A DNA stretch of 64,000 nucleotides, from contig PJRA01000297.1 in the NCBI GenBank assembly GCA_016987375.1, positions 666,336 to 730,335 on the forward strand, in the 5' to 3' direction. Shown in pieces: positions 52,401-62,900 of the stretch. Below the pieces are notes generated by a model. That model searched no databases. It was not told the origin of the DNA and worked only from the letters and a program-made list of their open reading frames with translations. Origin of the DNA: Brachionus koreanus (Eukaryota > Rotifera > Eurotatoria > Ploima > Brachionidae). Made by a program: the position numbers and the translations under genes. How positions within the stretch are numbered: position 1 is the first letter of the stretch; each line of letters starts with the position of its first letter.

Positions 52401-54421
52401 TTCAATTTTTATCATGATAAATTAAATATGATTGATAAGATGCTAAATTTACTTTTATTTGTTTGAATTAAAGGTTTTCTTGAATAGATACGGTGCTAGT
52501 AAGTAAAACACACAATAATAATGGATAATGAATTTTTTTAATTAAAATCAATGCATTTAATGAATTATTTTACTTTTAAATAAAGTTATTATTATTTCAA
52601 TAAGTAAAAACACTTATTATTTGAAGTATAATTTGTACTATTAAAAATTGAATGATAAACAAGATGGATTTTTTAAATTAAATCAGCTGGAATAAAATAA
52701 GTCACTTATAAGCTATTAAGTCACATATTAAATTAATTTCTACTTGAACAATTAAGTTGCAAGCGTTATTTTTTTTAAATAATTTTTAACAATTTATTTA
52801 AATTTGAAATTTTGCGAAAGTTTTGAATCTTTATAAAATAGGTCCGTTACGTTAAGGTATCTTTCAATTTGACAGTCCCAAAAATAAAATTAAAAATGCA
52901 AAATTTAAAGAATATACAGAAGTTTAAAATATTATACAATCTTTTAAAGTTGCATGAAAATATACAGAAATAAAAGTATTTTATATTTTATGAATTTTTT
53001 AAAAAAGAATTTTTGGTATTGTGAATTTCAAAAATAAAAAAAACAAAAATACTTATTTTTTTTTATAATTAAAATTTAATAAAATAAAATATTTAAAAAA
53101 AAATATTGAAAAAAAATGTTTCAACATAGTTTGTTACATCTTTTTTACTGAAAATTTTTTTTCCATTTTAAAAATAGACACAAAATAAAACATCAATACA
53201 ATTTAAATTGATTATTGATTTGGTTTCTTAAAAAATAAAGTTTTGTTCTGGATTAAAAAGGTGCAACAAACTATGATGTACTTTGTTGCAGTTTTTTTTA
53301 TAAAAATTTTATTTTATTAAATTTTAATTAATAAAAAATGTAAGAATTTTTGTGCTATTTGTATTTGAATTTCAAAATACCAGTTTTTTTTTGAAATTCT
53401 AAAATTGGATGGAAAAAATTTAACTGATATCATAATTACAATACAAAATTTTCAAGCAAGTTGAAGATATATTATTCTGCATGCATAAATATTGAACGAA
53501 TTCTTTTTAATTTTTTTACCTAAAACACGTTTGTGTTGATTTATAATTAAGAAATACAATAAATCAAATTTTTTTTAACATGGTCAAAAAAAATTTAAAT
53601 ATTTTTTTTTTCTTTCAGGAAATAAACAAAGAAATCGAGAAAAAAATAATATTAAGACGGAAAATGAGACGACACGTCGAAAACGACCAGCGAAAAAAAT
53701 TTCACCTGTTCAAAGCGAAATTAGCGATCGATTAAGTCCAGTAAGAACTGATTTAGATAAATTTAATGGAAAAAAACCAGAAACAAAAAGTCAAGTGTCA
53801 ATTTTGACCAACAGTAGTGAAATATTGCACAATAATCCTAACAGCATTGACAATCCAACTGTAATAGTGTCTGAATTTTCAAAGTCATCAAATCAGTCTC
53901 ATTTTCCAGTTAAAGTTCATGTGACAAGCAAACCTACTGTAGAAGATACTACTAGAGTATATAATCCATATCCATTTCAAAATGAATATGAAAAGTACTT
54001 CAAAAATGGTTTCCTATTTGAACCAGTTGAATCAACTGGCGATCATGAACTGACGTCATTGAATGCTAATGTTAAATTTGGCAGTGATCTTATATCGCCA
54101 TATAATCGAAAAGAGAATGCGATTCATTTGAAAAATTATGTAACTAATGATAAGTTATTGGATTATGCACGTGAAAGCAAGGCTGATTTTGGAAAAATGA
54201 ATCTAAGCTTTAAAGATGATTCAGAGAGTGAATTTAAAAATTTGAATAATCTCAAGAACAAAACGCCGACTAAGGAGGCTGACTTATATGAAGATGAAGT
54301 TGATTTGATTAAAAAATACAATAAAAATTCAAAAGATATGAATTATGAATTAGTCAATTCAATAAATCAAGAGCTTAGGCGTTTAAAAAGTGGTTATAAA
54401 CCAGATAGTTCAAATGCTTAG
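40486..54421 (+). CDS. KIAA1549-like mosaic surface protein with PAN, SEA-like, mucin and WSC modules
   Basis: Fifteen exons: 40486-40591, 40659-40883, 40934-41056, 41117-41332, 41389-41865, 42734-43762, 43827-44189, 44247-44785, 45842-45915, 45969-46174, 46232-46306, 50402-50564, 50619-51451, 51505-52332, 53619-54421 (6060 nt, 2019 aa, every junction in phase). Order: signal peptide (1-31); PAN/apple-like modules at about 36-110, 152-223, 640-725 and 903-975, each with ECCxFC/CCxxC, a Trp and GFxSGF-like end; SEA-like segments at about 235-380, 726-846 and 976-1140; Thr-rich mucin region 395-620; WSC domain 1146-1240 (KYLGCF, CFCGN, CGG); Ser/Thr stalk; last SEA-like unit; TM about 1606-1633; cytoplasmic tail. 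QRLWIIAAVLGP and KQKTEAEKWRNKQR match KIAA1549-family juxtamembrane motifs. Function unknown. A split into two genes at the 4.1 kb intron cannot be excluded. Confidence 0.8.
42874..43136 (+). repeat. In-frame tandem repeats in the mucin-like exon
   Basis: Two copies of a 60 bp unit are identical (43017-43076 and 43077-43136; 20 codons each). Before them an 87 bp unit (29 codons) starting at 42874 repeats from 42961, the second copy incomplete. All periods are multiples of three, and the repeats encode Thr/Ser-rich sequence expected to be heavily O-glycosylated. Copy number is probably variable. Confidence 0.9.
46393..47388 (-). CDS. Four-TM membrane protein, nested antisense
   Basis: Single-exon frame of 331 aa starting at ATG 47388 and stopping 87 bp beyond the host exon 11 end. 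Residues 1-135 are hydrophilic, with His/Gln repeats (QQHYQQHFQQHY) and Ser/Thr/Asn-rich sequence. Four hydrophobic segments follow at about 138-162, 178-206, 232-258 and 277-303. A short basic tail after a Cys cluster (CKYCCPGKR, a possible palmitoylation site) ends the protein. The strongly patterned hydrophobicity and length argue that it is real. Topology suggests cytosolic N- and C-termini. No family is recognised; it is not a clear tetraspanin because no large CCG-type loop is seen. Confidence 0.75.
   Translation of the reverse strand: MSENQILNVEYLNSNPNIQQHYQQHFQQHYSIAASSNTDSYNSSTQPFPTSFSENNIENNRSTEKEEKKTVQTTTTTTIAQPVLFTEDQIANLTQTSDNSRQSPYINHNPIYTIPIQRASDSGIHVEHYPQNKHWTNMDTYLHIFLTFYFGHFAAILFFDGIVRNIGYLSVFGSDHTFFSPFVFILEIILSICLLAFTIWFLTICWRWWRNKSLQPIYFGQQNVGPKQRIVQFHAYVFTAAFILIISFFIYLILGILSLSFKHYVDQKYGRLRKSFFTVDLGVFVFRIIFWIVGIVATLFLSRDILCKYCCPGKRIRINKEKPTSVYQIKA
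49631..50317 (-). CDS. Four-TM membrane protein, nested antisense
   Basis: Single-exon frame of 228 aa, ATG at 50317, starting only 85 bp from the acceptor of the host gene's WSC exon. Hydrophobic segments lie at about 9-30, 55-79, 103-128 and 203-225. The loop between segments 3 and 4 (about 130-200) is the largest and is Lys/Asp-rich, with KHYRDLPWDLLQLD. Similar size class and orientation to the neighbouring nested gene, but no sequence resemblance was noticed. Function unknown. Confidence 0.65.
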   Translation of the reverse strand: MHFLNKLKIISLVVFCLLINALILDSFLFNYLNMSYFKNFKIAEEFVWKYRWQEIVSIGAIFSGFYLIATIFMTEFLIINSHSKYSDHCDIDEDEPHLIEKIFLSIIPIICFCIILIFIIQLFFFSSHYVTDKNLFHKTPAEFIKMKKYNNDKTITVLLSSIKDKVKSKFFGDDVIKHYRDLPWDLLQLDSMKYYFFRMKFLKLLFTGFISTILLVCMFVRFNILGVV

Positions 54422-55135
54422 CTTGTATGTAACTTGGAATTTGCTTTTGATTATTTTGTTAGTTTTAGTTTATTTTTGTATTTTTTATTTAAATTTTTTA
54501 TTAAAATATAATTTTGACATTTTTTTCCTAAACAAAATTTTATGAAAATCTAATTTTACATATTAAAAATAAAAAAACACAAAGTTGAAATACTTTAAGT
54601 AGGAAAATTCATATTTGATTGCATTATCATTTAAATTTACTAACTCAATTTTGGTTTACCAAAATATCTAAAATTTTGAGTTTTTCAAGTGTTTAAATTA
54701 TGAATTATAGAATATTTTTGATGTTAACACTTCAAAAGGCATTTAATTACAGTATTTTTTTGTGCTAGTCAAAATACCAAAAATTGACTCTTCAAGAAAT
54801 TTAGAGTTTTTTTAACTATTTTATTTTCTTTAATCATTTTATTTGAGGATATATTAAAGCGATCTCTATAATTATTTAAATGATCTCCAAAAATTTGATG
54901 ATGCTTATGCTTGAACGATCACTCAATTTAATTTTTTTTGATACCTTCAATTACTTAAATGATCTCTAAAAAAAAATTAAAATTATCTCCTAATTTAATA
55001 AAGATGATAGCAGAAATTAATGATCTGATCTCCAAATTTTATTTTTTTAAATTTTATTATATTAAGATAAAAAAATAAAAGTAAGTAAGAAAAATAGGAA
55101 ATTTCAAATAAAAATACAAAAGTAAGAAAATTTTA
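54422..55135. other. 3' region of the mosaic gene, AT-rich
   Basis: Contains the transcript 3' end of the plus-strand gene. No coding or repeat feature is recognised. Confidence 0.45.
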
Positions 55136-55310
55136 TTAATTTTTTTTGGGGCGACTTCTTCTTTTAGTGACTTCAGGTACCTTTTCAACTTCATTAATAG
55201 TTTCCTTTTTAATCGTTTCAACTCTTTGTTTTTTCCTCGGACGACCCTTGTTGACTTTAATTTGCGATTGAGAATCAACTATTTCAATTTCATTTGAGTC
55301 ATCTTCTTCA
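55136..55310 (-). CDS. AT-hook-like C-terminal exon, rest of gene not found
   Basis: On the minus strand, after a CAACAG acceptor-like site near 55311, the frame reads acidic DEEDDSNEIEIVDSQ, then NKGRPRKKQR, a classical AT-hook (GRP core flanked by basics), a spacer, and TKRRSRPKKN immediately before the stop (second basic RP patch). AT-hooks bind the minor groove of AT-rich DNA, so a chromatin or DNA-binding protein is likely. Upstream in-frame sequence is blocked by a stop, so this should be a terminal exon of a split gene. No upstream exon could be joined in the 500 bp examined. It could also be an orphan fragment. Confidence 0.5.
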
Positions 55311-55835
55311 TCTGTTGTTTCATCAAATTCAATAAATTAAATGGGTCAAATTTTTTTGAATGTTTTTTTTTTAAAGTGTCATTTAATTATTTTTAAATTC
55401 AGTTTTTGAAAAAAAAAAATCAAATTAAAAGTAATTAAAAACCAATTTTTAAGATAAATTTTTAACAAAATAAAATAATGTTTATACGAAATAAATACGA
55501 AAACATCGAATAAAAATTTTTAATAAAAACTTTCTAATTTTAATTTTAAATTTAAAAAGTCTATGAAATTTTCAGCTCTTTTTCAGGTTTTAAAATTAAG
55601 CATTTTTTTTGAAGTTAATTTAAATTATTCGCTTGAAATTCAAATCAGTAATTCTCCTCCGTGCTCACCTATTTGTTTATAAGATCTTTACTTATTTTAA
55701 GCTGTTTCTTTGGTTACTATAATTCGCCTTGATTAATAATCATGTAAAAATATTGTATTTAAATGAAACGAAATTGTTTTTTCTAAATAAAAAGCCAAAG
55801 TTGGAAAAAAAATAATAAAGATTTGGAATCGTAAA

Positions 55836-56314
55836 ATGTTAAAGAGTTGTTTTTTCATTTTTTCATTTTGTCTTCTTCTTTTTTGTAAGTCAATTTTGAT
55901 AATAAATTTAAAATTAAAATTTTTGAAAAAGCTCATCTGAAGAATGTTGATTCACTTAAATGTGTTCAATGTACAGGGCCATGCAAAGGATCTGAAACAT
56001 CGACAGAATGTACAATCCCAACATTAAATACTGTATTAAATTATTGCTTGAAAAATTCTTAAAATTAAATCAAATAATAAAACTTTAAGTGTATGAAAAT
56101 TCAAATATCCTTCCCTGGTTTTGAACAAGTGCAACGAACATGTGCAACTAGTGATACATGCAGTGAAGCATCATATGGATTATTTGGAATGGGCTTCTGG
56201 ACCACATGCTGTACAACTGATGGATGCAATTCTGCTAACATTTTCAGTGGCAGTTATTTATCGATTCTTGGCGCAAGTCTATTTATCATGATTTTTTACA
56301 GATATTTTAATTAA
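55836..56314 (+). CDS. Ly6/uPAR three-finger protein, probably GPI-anchored
   Basis: Three exons, 55836-55884, 55932-56032 and 56090-56314, joined in phase (375 nt, 124 aa). An N-terminal signal peptide (CFFIFSFCLLLF) precedes LKCVQCTGPCKG, the CxxC opening of the three-finger fold. The middle has spaced cysteines (CTIPTLNTC, QRTCATSDTC), and the domain closes with TTCCTTDGCNSA, the diagnostic CCxxDxCN signature. A hydrophobic C-terminus (SILGASLFIMIFYRYFN) without a charged tail suggests GPI attachment. Such proteins act outside the cell as receptor or channel modulators; the ligand cannot be inferred. The two introns are 47 and 57 bp. Confidence 0.85.
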
Positions 56315-57282
56315 ATTTTGTTGAAATAAACAAAAATATTTTTAAAAACCCTAAATATTTGTTATTATTTTAACTTAATTTGAAGATTAAAGTTAATGAA
56401 TAAATAGTTTAAAATAAATAAATTAACATGGAAAAATTTTTTTTTAAATATTTACAAGGAGTGGGGACTTTGTCCCTCCTCATTATAATTCACTCCTCAA
56501 CTTGAAAAGTTGTTTTCTTTAAATAAAACAAATTTTAACTAAATCGAATATTAAAAGATTAATCACTATTAAAATTTAACTTGTGAAAATTTTTTGGAAT
56601 CTTAATTTCAAAAGAACAAGTTTTATTTAGTATCTAAAAAAAAAACTATAAATGAATAAGTTTTCTATTTTATGTTAAAACCTTCTTTTTTAAGAAACTT
56701 AGTTCTAATCTGAATATTTTTTGGATACGATCTATCTAATAACCATAAAACTCAAAAGATTTTTTAATTAATAACTTTGCCTTATTTTATTTCAGGAAGA
56801 GTCATTTTTTATACCTTTATCTCGGGATTTTTTAGCAAATAGATTTAACTTTTGTAAATATTTATGTCGCCTAATCAAAAGATCTGTTTTTTAGTTCAAA
56901 AAAATTTTTTTATGGATCATTTTCTATTCAATTAATTTTGTTATCATTTTTATACATTTGTTACCTTATCCATGCGGAGCATCTTTTAATTAAAATGTTA
57001 ATAAACTTAAAAGCCTTATTCTATTTTGACCCATCAGTATTTTTTAAAAGATTTTGATCTAAAGAATAAACAGATTAATTGATGATGCTATTAAATTTAA
57101 CAGTCTGGAAAAAATTTTGTTTTTAAATAATAAAAATTCAAAATAATCGATTGTTGACAATAGTTCTTTATTTCTAAAACTTTATTATTTTATAAAGCAA
57201 GACAATAAAAATACTCATCAAAATTATTCGTATTATATAAATATATCTAAATATATAAATAATCAAATTTTTGTTTTTTTCG
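56315..57282. other. AT-rich intergenic stretch
   Basis: 3' region of the Ly6 gene. A short GC-richer patch (GGAGTGGGGACTTTGTCCC near 56459-56477) is a local near-palindrome of unknown meaning. No gene seen. Confidence 0.4.
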
Positions 57283-57473
57283 GGCAAAATAAAAATAATT
57301 TTACATTTTTACATTTTCATATTTTAAGATTTGTTGTGCAATCTTTCAGAAAATTAAAAAAATTCCTTCAAATTATTTGGTAAACAAAAATTAAATTAAA
57401 AAATTTCTTAAATATTGCACAAAAAATTTAAAAATATGAAAATGCAAAAATGTAAAATTATTTTCATTTTGCC
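57283..57473. repeat. Long-arm foldback element
   Basis: The left arm from 57283 (GGCAAAATAAAAATAATTTT onward) matches the reverse complement of the right arm ending 57473 with two mismatches in about 43 bp. Homology continues more loosely to about 75 bp per arm (TTGTGCAATCTTT against AAATATTGCACAA). Total about 191 bp, no coding content. It looks like a MITE; no clear target duplication. Confidence 0.7.
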
Positions 57474-57794
57474 TTTTTACGTTGTAATAGACTTTTCTTT
57501 AAATCAATCGATTCAAAAACAATCAATCGTTTTAATTATAAACTTATTTACTATAATCGAAATAAAAATTTAGTTTAATTTTTGTTATATTGCTTTTAAT
57601 TCTTCAACAATTAAAAGATTTTCTTATAATTTTAAAATTCAAATTTAAAAAGAATATACTCAATAAGAGAATATGACTTTTACTTTTATAACATTTTTCG
57701 GGAGTTAAATTTTGAGCTATTTAACTAATTTTTTAAATTAAAAGTCCTATAATTTGAATTTTTTTTATCAATTATATATATATATATCTTTTTT

Positions 57795-57965
57795 TTCCTT
57801 ATTCACTCCTTGTGATTTCCACTCAAGTCGATCTTTTGCCTTCACCCTTGCTTCTCCCCATGTCATTCCCATTTCGGCGATCTCTTTCATGATTGTTGAC
57901 CTCCATGTTACTGCTGGTCTTCCTACCTTACGTCGCCCTTGTGGTGTCCATTGAAGGGCCTTTTT
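57795..57965 (-). mobile_element. LINE C-terminal fragment (GRRKVGRPAVTW type)
   Basis: The minus strand reads TPQGRRKVGRPAVTWRSTI, then MKEIAEMGMTWGEARVKAKD and RLEWK. This is the classic C-terminal tail of a group of non-LTR polyproteins (GRPKTTWRRTIEKEL, TWGEAQRLAQDRxxWR). It is more GC-rich than its flanks and is a different LINE family from the CR1-like copies in this window. Truncated at both ends. Confidence 0.8.
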
Positions 57966-58120
57966 TGATATTCTTAGTATTCACTGGCCTGAGATACTGT
58001 CAAATGCTGAACTATCAATTACATATACGATCAATTTATTTTTTTGAATTGATGTCTAATGACTTGACGCCTATTTTGAATAAATTTGAAAATTTTTAAT
58101 CAAAAAAGACTGTTGCTATG

Positions 58121-58259
58121 NNNNNNNNNNNNNNNNNNNNNNNNNNNNNNNNNNNNNNNNNNNNNNNNNNNNNNNNNNNNNNNNNNNNNNNNNNNNNNNN
58201 NNNNNNNNNNNNNNNNNNNNNNNNNNNNNNNNNNNNNNNNNNNNNNNNNNNNNNNNNNN
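58121..58259. other. Assembly gap (N run)
   Basis: 139 unresolved bases between LINE-derived sequences. Confidence 1.
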
Positions 58260-58299
58260 ACTTAATGGCTCTGAATTTGTTCTTTTGTATTGTTCAGCA

Positions 58300-59100
58300 T
58301 TCGATTGCGTCTCAGGCTAATCAAATGGAATAACTATTATTGAAGGAATAACTTCTGTATGACTGTGCATGAAAATGTAGATACCAAAACGGACTCACAT
58401 TGGAAATTAGAGAAAGCTACCTCAGTTGATAAACAAACAGCTCGAATTGATTAAAACTAGATGAGGCAATTGGATCAGAAGCATGTTTGGCAACAGATAA
58501 TCTAGAGAAATTTATTTTGATAAATTTAAATTTCTGGGGAACTCATGTTTAAGATGAATTAAAACGCAAAATCAGAATAACATTAAGAACTTTATAGGAA
58601 AGGCTAGCTAAACAGGCTAAATTTAACCCTAAACTGCTGTTTAAATATATTAATGATAAACTTACAGTAAAACTGATTATCCGCTTGATCACGAAAAATG
58701 AAAAATTATAAAAATAAGATCACAAATATTTTTAATGATAATTAAAGAGTCGCTGATAACACATTTGGTTCCAAAAATCTAGAGGATAGTAAACATTATT
58801 TCTTGATTAGCACCCTGATATTCTAAAAGAGTGAAAGATGCATTATGAAGAATTGCAGAATCGTCTTATTAATTTTGATTGTGTGCCACGTAACTGAACA
58901 AATTATAAAAAATTATCATAGAACACTTAACCGGAATTGGTTTGATTAGCAAATGTTAGCATGGTTTCATTCCATTGAAATCATGTTTCAAAAATTTGAT
59001 GGAAAATATTGATTTGATAACGTTTTACCTTGTTCTGTGGCACAATATTGGCATTTATAAAATTAGAATTTTAAAAAAGAAGCAAGATCAGCCTCAAAGC
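58300..59100 (+). pseudogene. Degenerate CR1-like reverse transcriptase
   Basis: Read with stops and frameshifts, the plus strand follows the start of a LINE reverse transcriptase: KLAKQAKFNPKLLFKYIND (fingers), VTEQIIKNY (about 58880), a QHGF-equivalent near 58960, then PLKSCFKNLMENIDLITFYL (about 58970-59030). It ends where palm motif A should begin. Much older than the other copies: similarity is patchy and the region is as AT-rich as its surroundings. Confidence 0.55.
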
Positions 59101-59904
59101 AAAATTATGTTTATAAATTCAGAATTGTTGAATAAGAGATTTGACAACTTAATTTTATTTTGCTGATAAATAAGCTTAAAATATTCCATTTAATTAAACA
59201 ATATCAAATTATATTATTTAAAATGAAAGCTTAAATTTTCAACATACAACAACTGCTTGATTATTTTAAAGAATTATGAATTTTTCATTAAACTGATCGA
59301 TGTTAGAGAGGGTAAGAAAAGTATGGTAAAATTAATATTCTGTCAACATCTATATATTTTCTCATTTGATTGATTGAATGAAGTTTAAATTGTATTTCAA
59401 ATTATTAAAAGAAAAAAATATCAACTACTAAAATTAAAAAATTAAACTGAAATTTAAAATAAAATTTTGAATTTGTGTTGATAAGAACTATTTAGCCTAT
59501 TAATATGCATATATTTAATTGATTTGAAAATCTGACGCATAAGGACTTGCTGCACCTTGTTTTAATCAAAGAACAAGATTTTGAAATAGCAATATTTTCT
59601 AAAATTTATCTAATCTTTAAACCACTATGACCAACTAATTTAAATTAAATAATTAATTTAAATGAAAATATGAAAGCTAATAATTTTAAGCTTTTTAAAT
59701 ATGAATATAAGGGAGTTAAAAAATTTCGTAATTTACTCTCTAGATTAGAGATAAGGTTTAGTAATGCTTTACTATTTATGTCACCAATTTTTTATTTTTG
59801 GAAAATTAGGCATTTCGAATAGATTTAATATTTGTTTAATGATCAAGTTAAATAGGCTTATCTTTATAATTAAAAAATTATGCAAAAAATTTAAAGGATA
59901 AATT
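59101..59904. other. Intergenic region before the ABCA gene
   Basis: AT-rich, no recognisable feature; should contain the promoter and leader of the downstream transporter. Confidence 0.4.
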
Positions 59905-62900
59905 ATGATGTTATTCTACCTAAAGAATATTTTTGAAAAATTAAAAATGAATAGAATTAAACTCAAAGGATTTTTAAAAAGAAACTTCAAACTCCGAATT
60001 AGAAACAAACTTCAATTAACATTTGAACTCTATCAGCAAATTATAATCATAATTGTGCTTGTCGTCTATAACTTTTTATTTGTGTCGGAAAAATTTTCGC
60101 CAGAAAGCTACAATGTAGAACCTTTGGATGGAAAATTTCAGTCTATAGATTTGTTCATTAACCCTGACAATTCAGAAATTCGCTTACTTGGAAAATTAAT
60201 AAAAACACATTACAGTTTCTTGAAAATAAAATATTTTAACAACAGCAATGATATGAGACAATATTATGAGTCAAATTATGATGGAAGCTCAATAGAATTT
60301 ATAAAAGAAACGTTCGGTTTGGAGTTTTTAAATTTTCCTTATAATTACAAATTATATCACAAATATGAACCATTACTCTTTTCTCAGAACAAAATTCAAC
60401 TTTTTACAAACGCAAATGAATGTCGTAACTCCTCGTTGCTTTACAATATGTGTGCTGGTAACAAATTACGCTATGATGGCTTAGCATATCTTCAATACGC
60501 TTTGGATAGTTCTATTAATAAAGTATTTAATTTAATTTTAAATTAATTATTTATTTACTTAAAAAATATTAGTTTAGTGACATAAATTCAACTTATCCTA
60601 AACTATCAATTCAAAACATGCCAAAGGACTCGTATGTAAGAGAGCAAACAATTTTTGATGGAATCAAGTCGTACTATTTTACATTGATTTTTTTGTATAG
60701 CTTGATTAGTTTCGTGATAAACATAGTTGCTGAAAAAGAAAAGAAAAACAAAGAACATATGAAATTGATGGGATTATCGGAATCAATGTTTTGGACATCT
60801 TGGATATTAACATACTTTATTCAATTTTCTGTGTTCAATTTTTTCCTAGCAGTTTTGCTCAGATGCATAAATTTTTTCAAAAGTTTGACTATTACAGTTG
60901 TCTTTTATGCTATTATTGAATGCTATTCTGTCGTTTCAATAATATTTGGTTGTTTGATGTCGACATTTTTTCAAAAATCTAAAACAGCTGGATCAGCAGT
61001 GGCATCTTTGTATACTTTATTAAGTTTATTCTATCTGATTGTATTTTTACCAAGAGTTTTTAATGTTGATTTACCATCATGGATTCAGTGGTTGATTTCA
61101 TTTATTTTTCCTTGTGCATTTTCATTAGCCATAGACCAAGCTTTGTTCATACAAGCAAATTACGGGACCTTTTTTTCAGCTGAATTATTTACAAATCCAG
61201 CAAGACCAAACAGTTTGAGTATACTTTCTTGTTTGCTTATGTTGATTGTCGATGGAGTTTTATATTTCATTTTGACTATTTATTTTGACAATGTAATACA
61301 AGGAGACTATGGAAGAGCTAAAAGTCCTATTTTTTTTCTAAAGTCATCTTTTTGGCTCAAGCGAAAAACTAAGCACACTAATATGTCAGAAATAAATAAT
61401 TTTCAGCTTGATTGTGAACCAGTTGCTGATGAATTCAAAAATAAAATAGCTCTTAAAATCAATAACTTGGTAAAAAAATTCAAAAATGAAAAAGGCATTG
61501 AGTACAATGCTATAGATAATTTAAATTTAACTGTATATTCTGATCAAATAACTGCTATTCTTGGTCATAACGGAGCAGGTTGAATAGTTTTTTGCTAATA
61601 TTTTATTTCTCCTCAAATTGATCATTCAAAATTTAACTTTTTTTTTCAAGGAAAAACAACATTGTTCAGTATTTTAACTGGTCTACTAAAACCAGATACT
61701 GGAACAGCTAATTTTTTTGATCTTGTAAATTAAAATTAAAAAATAATTTTTTATTAAAAATTTTTTTTTTTAGAATATCCTTTCAGACAGGGATTTGATT
61801 GATATCAGAAAAATGAGTGGCGTTTGTCTTCAACAAGATGTGTTATATGATCTCCTTGATTGCTATGAACACTTGGAATTGTATGCTTATTTAAAAAATG
61901 TACCTAGAAATCAAATAAATGACAAGGTAATTAAAAAAGAAGCTAAAGATTAAAGAATGATAATTTTTTTTTAAGATAGAAGAAATTTTGAATAAAGTTG
62001 GCTTAATTGAATGCAAAAAATCAAGAGCAAATCAACTAAGTGGTGGACAAAAGCGAAAATTAGGCATTGCCATTGCATTAATTGGAGATCCAAAAGTAAA
62101 GCATACAAAAAATAAAAATATCTATTTATTAAGATTAAAATTTTTTATCAATTTTTTTAAAGATTCTAATCCTTGACGAACCAACTTCAGGAATGGATCC
62201 TAGCTCACGCAGAGAAATTTGGTCATTACTTCAAAGTCTTCGTCAAAATAGAGTCATACTTTTGTCTACTCATTTCATGGACGAAGCTGATATTTTAGCT
62301 GATAGGAAAGCAGTTATTTCCAAAGGAAAATTGAAATGTGTTGGATCTAGTTTATATTTAAAAAATAGATTTGGACTTGGCTATCATTTAAATATAATTG
62401 CAAATGAAAATTTTGATCAAGAACCTGTTGCAATTACTTCAACTATAAAGAAACATGTTCAAAATGGGGAATTAGAACGAGTTAGCGGAAGAGAGCTCTC
62501 ATACACACTTCCAATCGATTCGGTTGGTAATTTTCAGTCTCTTTTTAAAGACATAGAGCAAAATGGTAAATCAATTGGTATTGAAAATGTGGCCATCTCA
62601 ATGACAACTTTAGAAGAAGTATTTTTAAAGCTTGCTGATGAAGTTCATGATGAGAAAGAGGAGAATAATATGGGATCTTTAAATTCAGATCAAACGGTAG
62701 ATTTCTAAAATATGCACAATATTTTTTTAAAAATTTTAATCAAAAAGATAACAATGGAAAACGATATAAAAAATTTTTCAAAATTTCGCATTAGCTTTCT
62801 TAAATGGATTCCTGTCAATTTATTTGGAATCTTAAAACTGAGATATTTAATGGCTTTAAGAAATAAAATGACATTAATTTACAGATTCATTTCACCTTTA

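Noticed and set aside
53110..53290. Short inverted similarity around AACATAGTTTGTT in intron 14 of the mosaic gene
   Set aside because: Only about 14 bp matches within low-complexity sequence; not enough to call an element.
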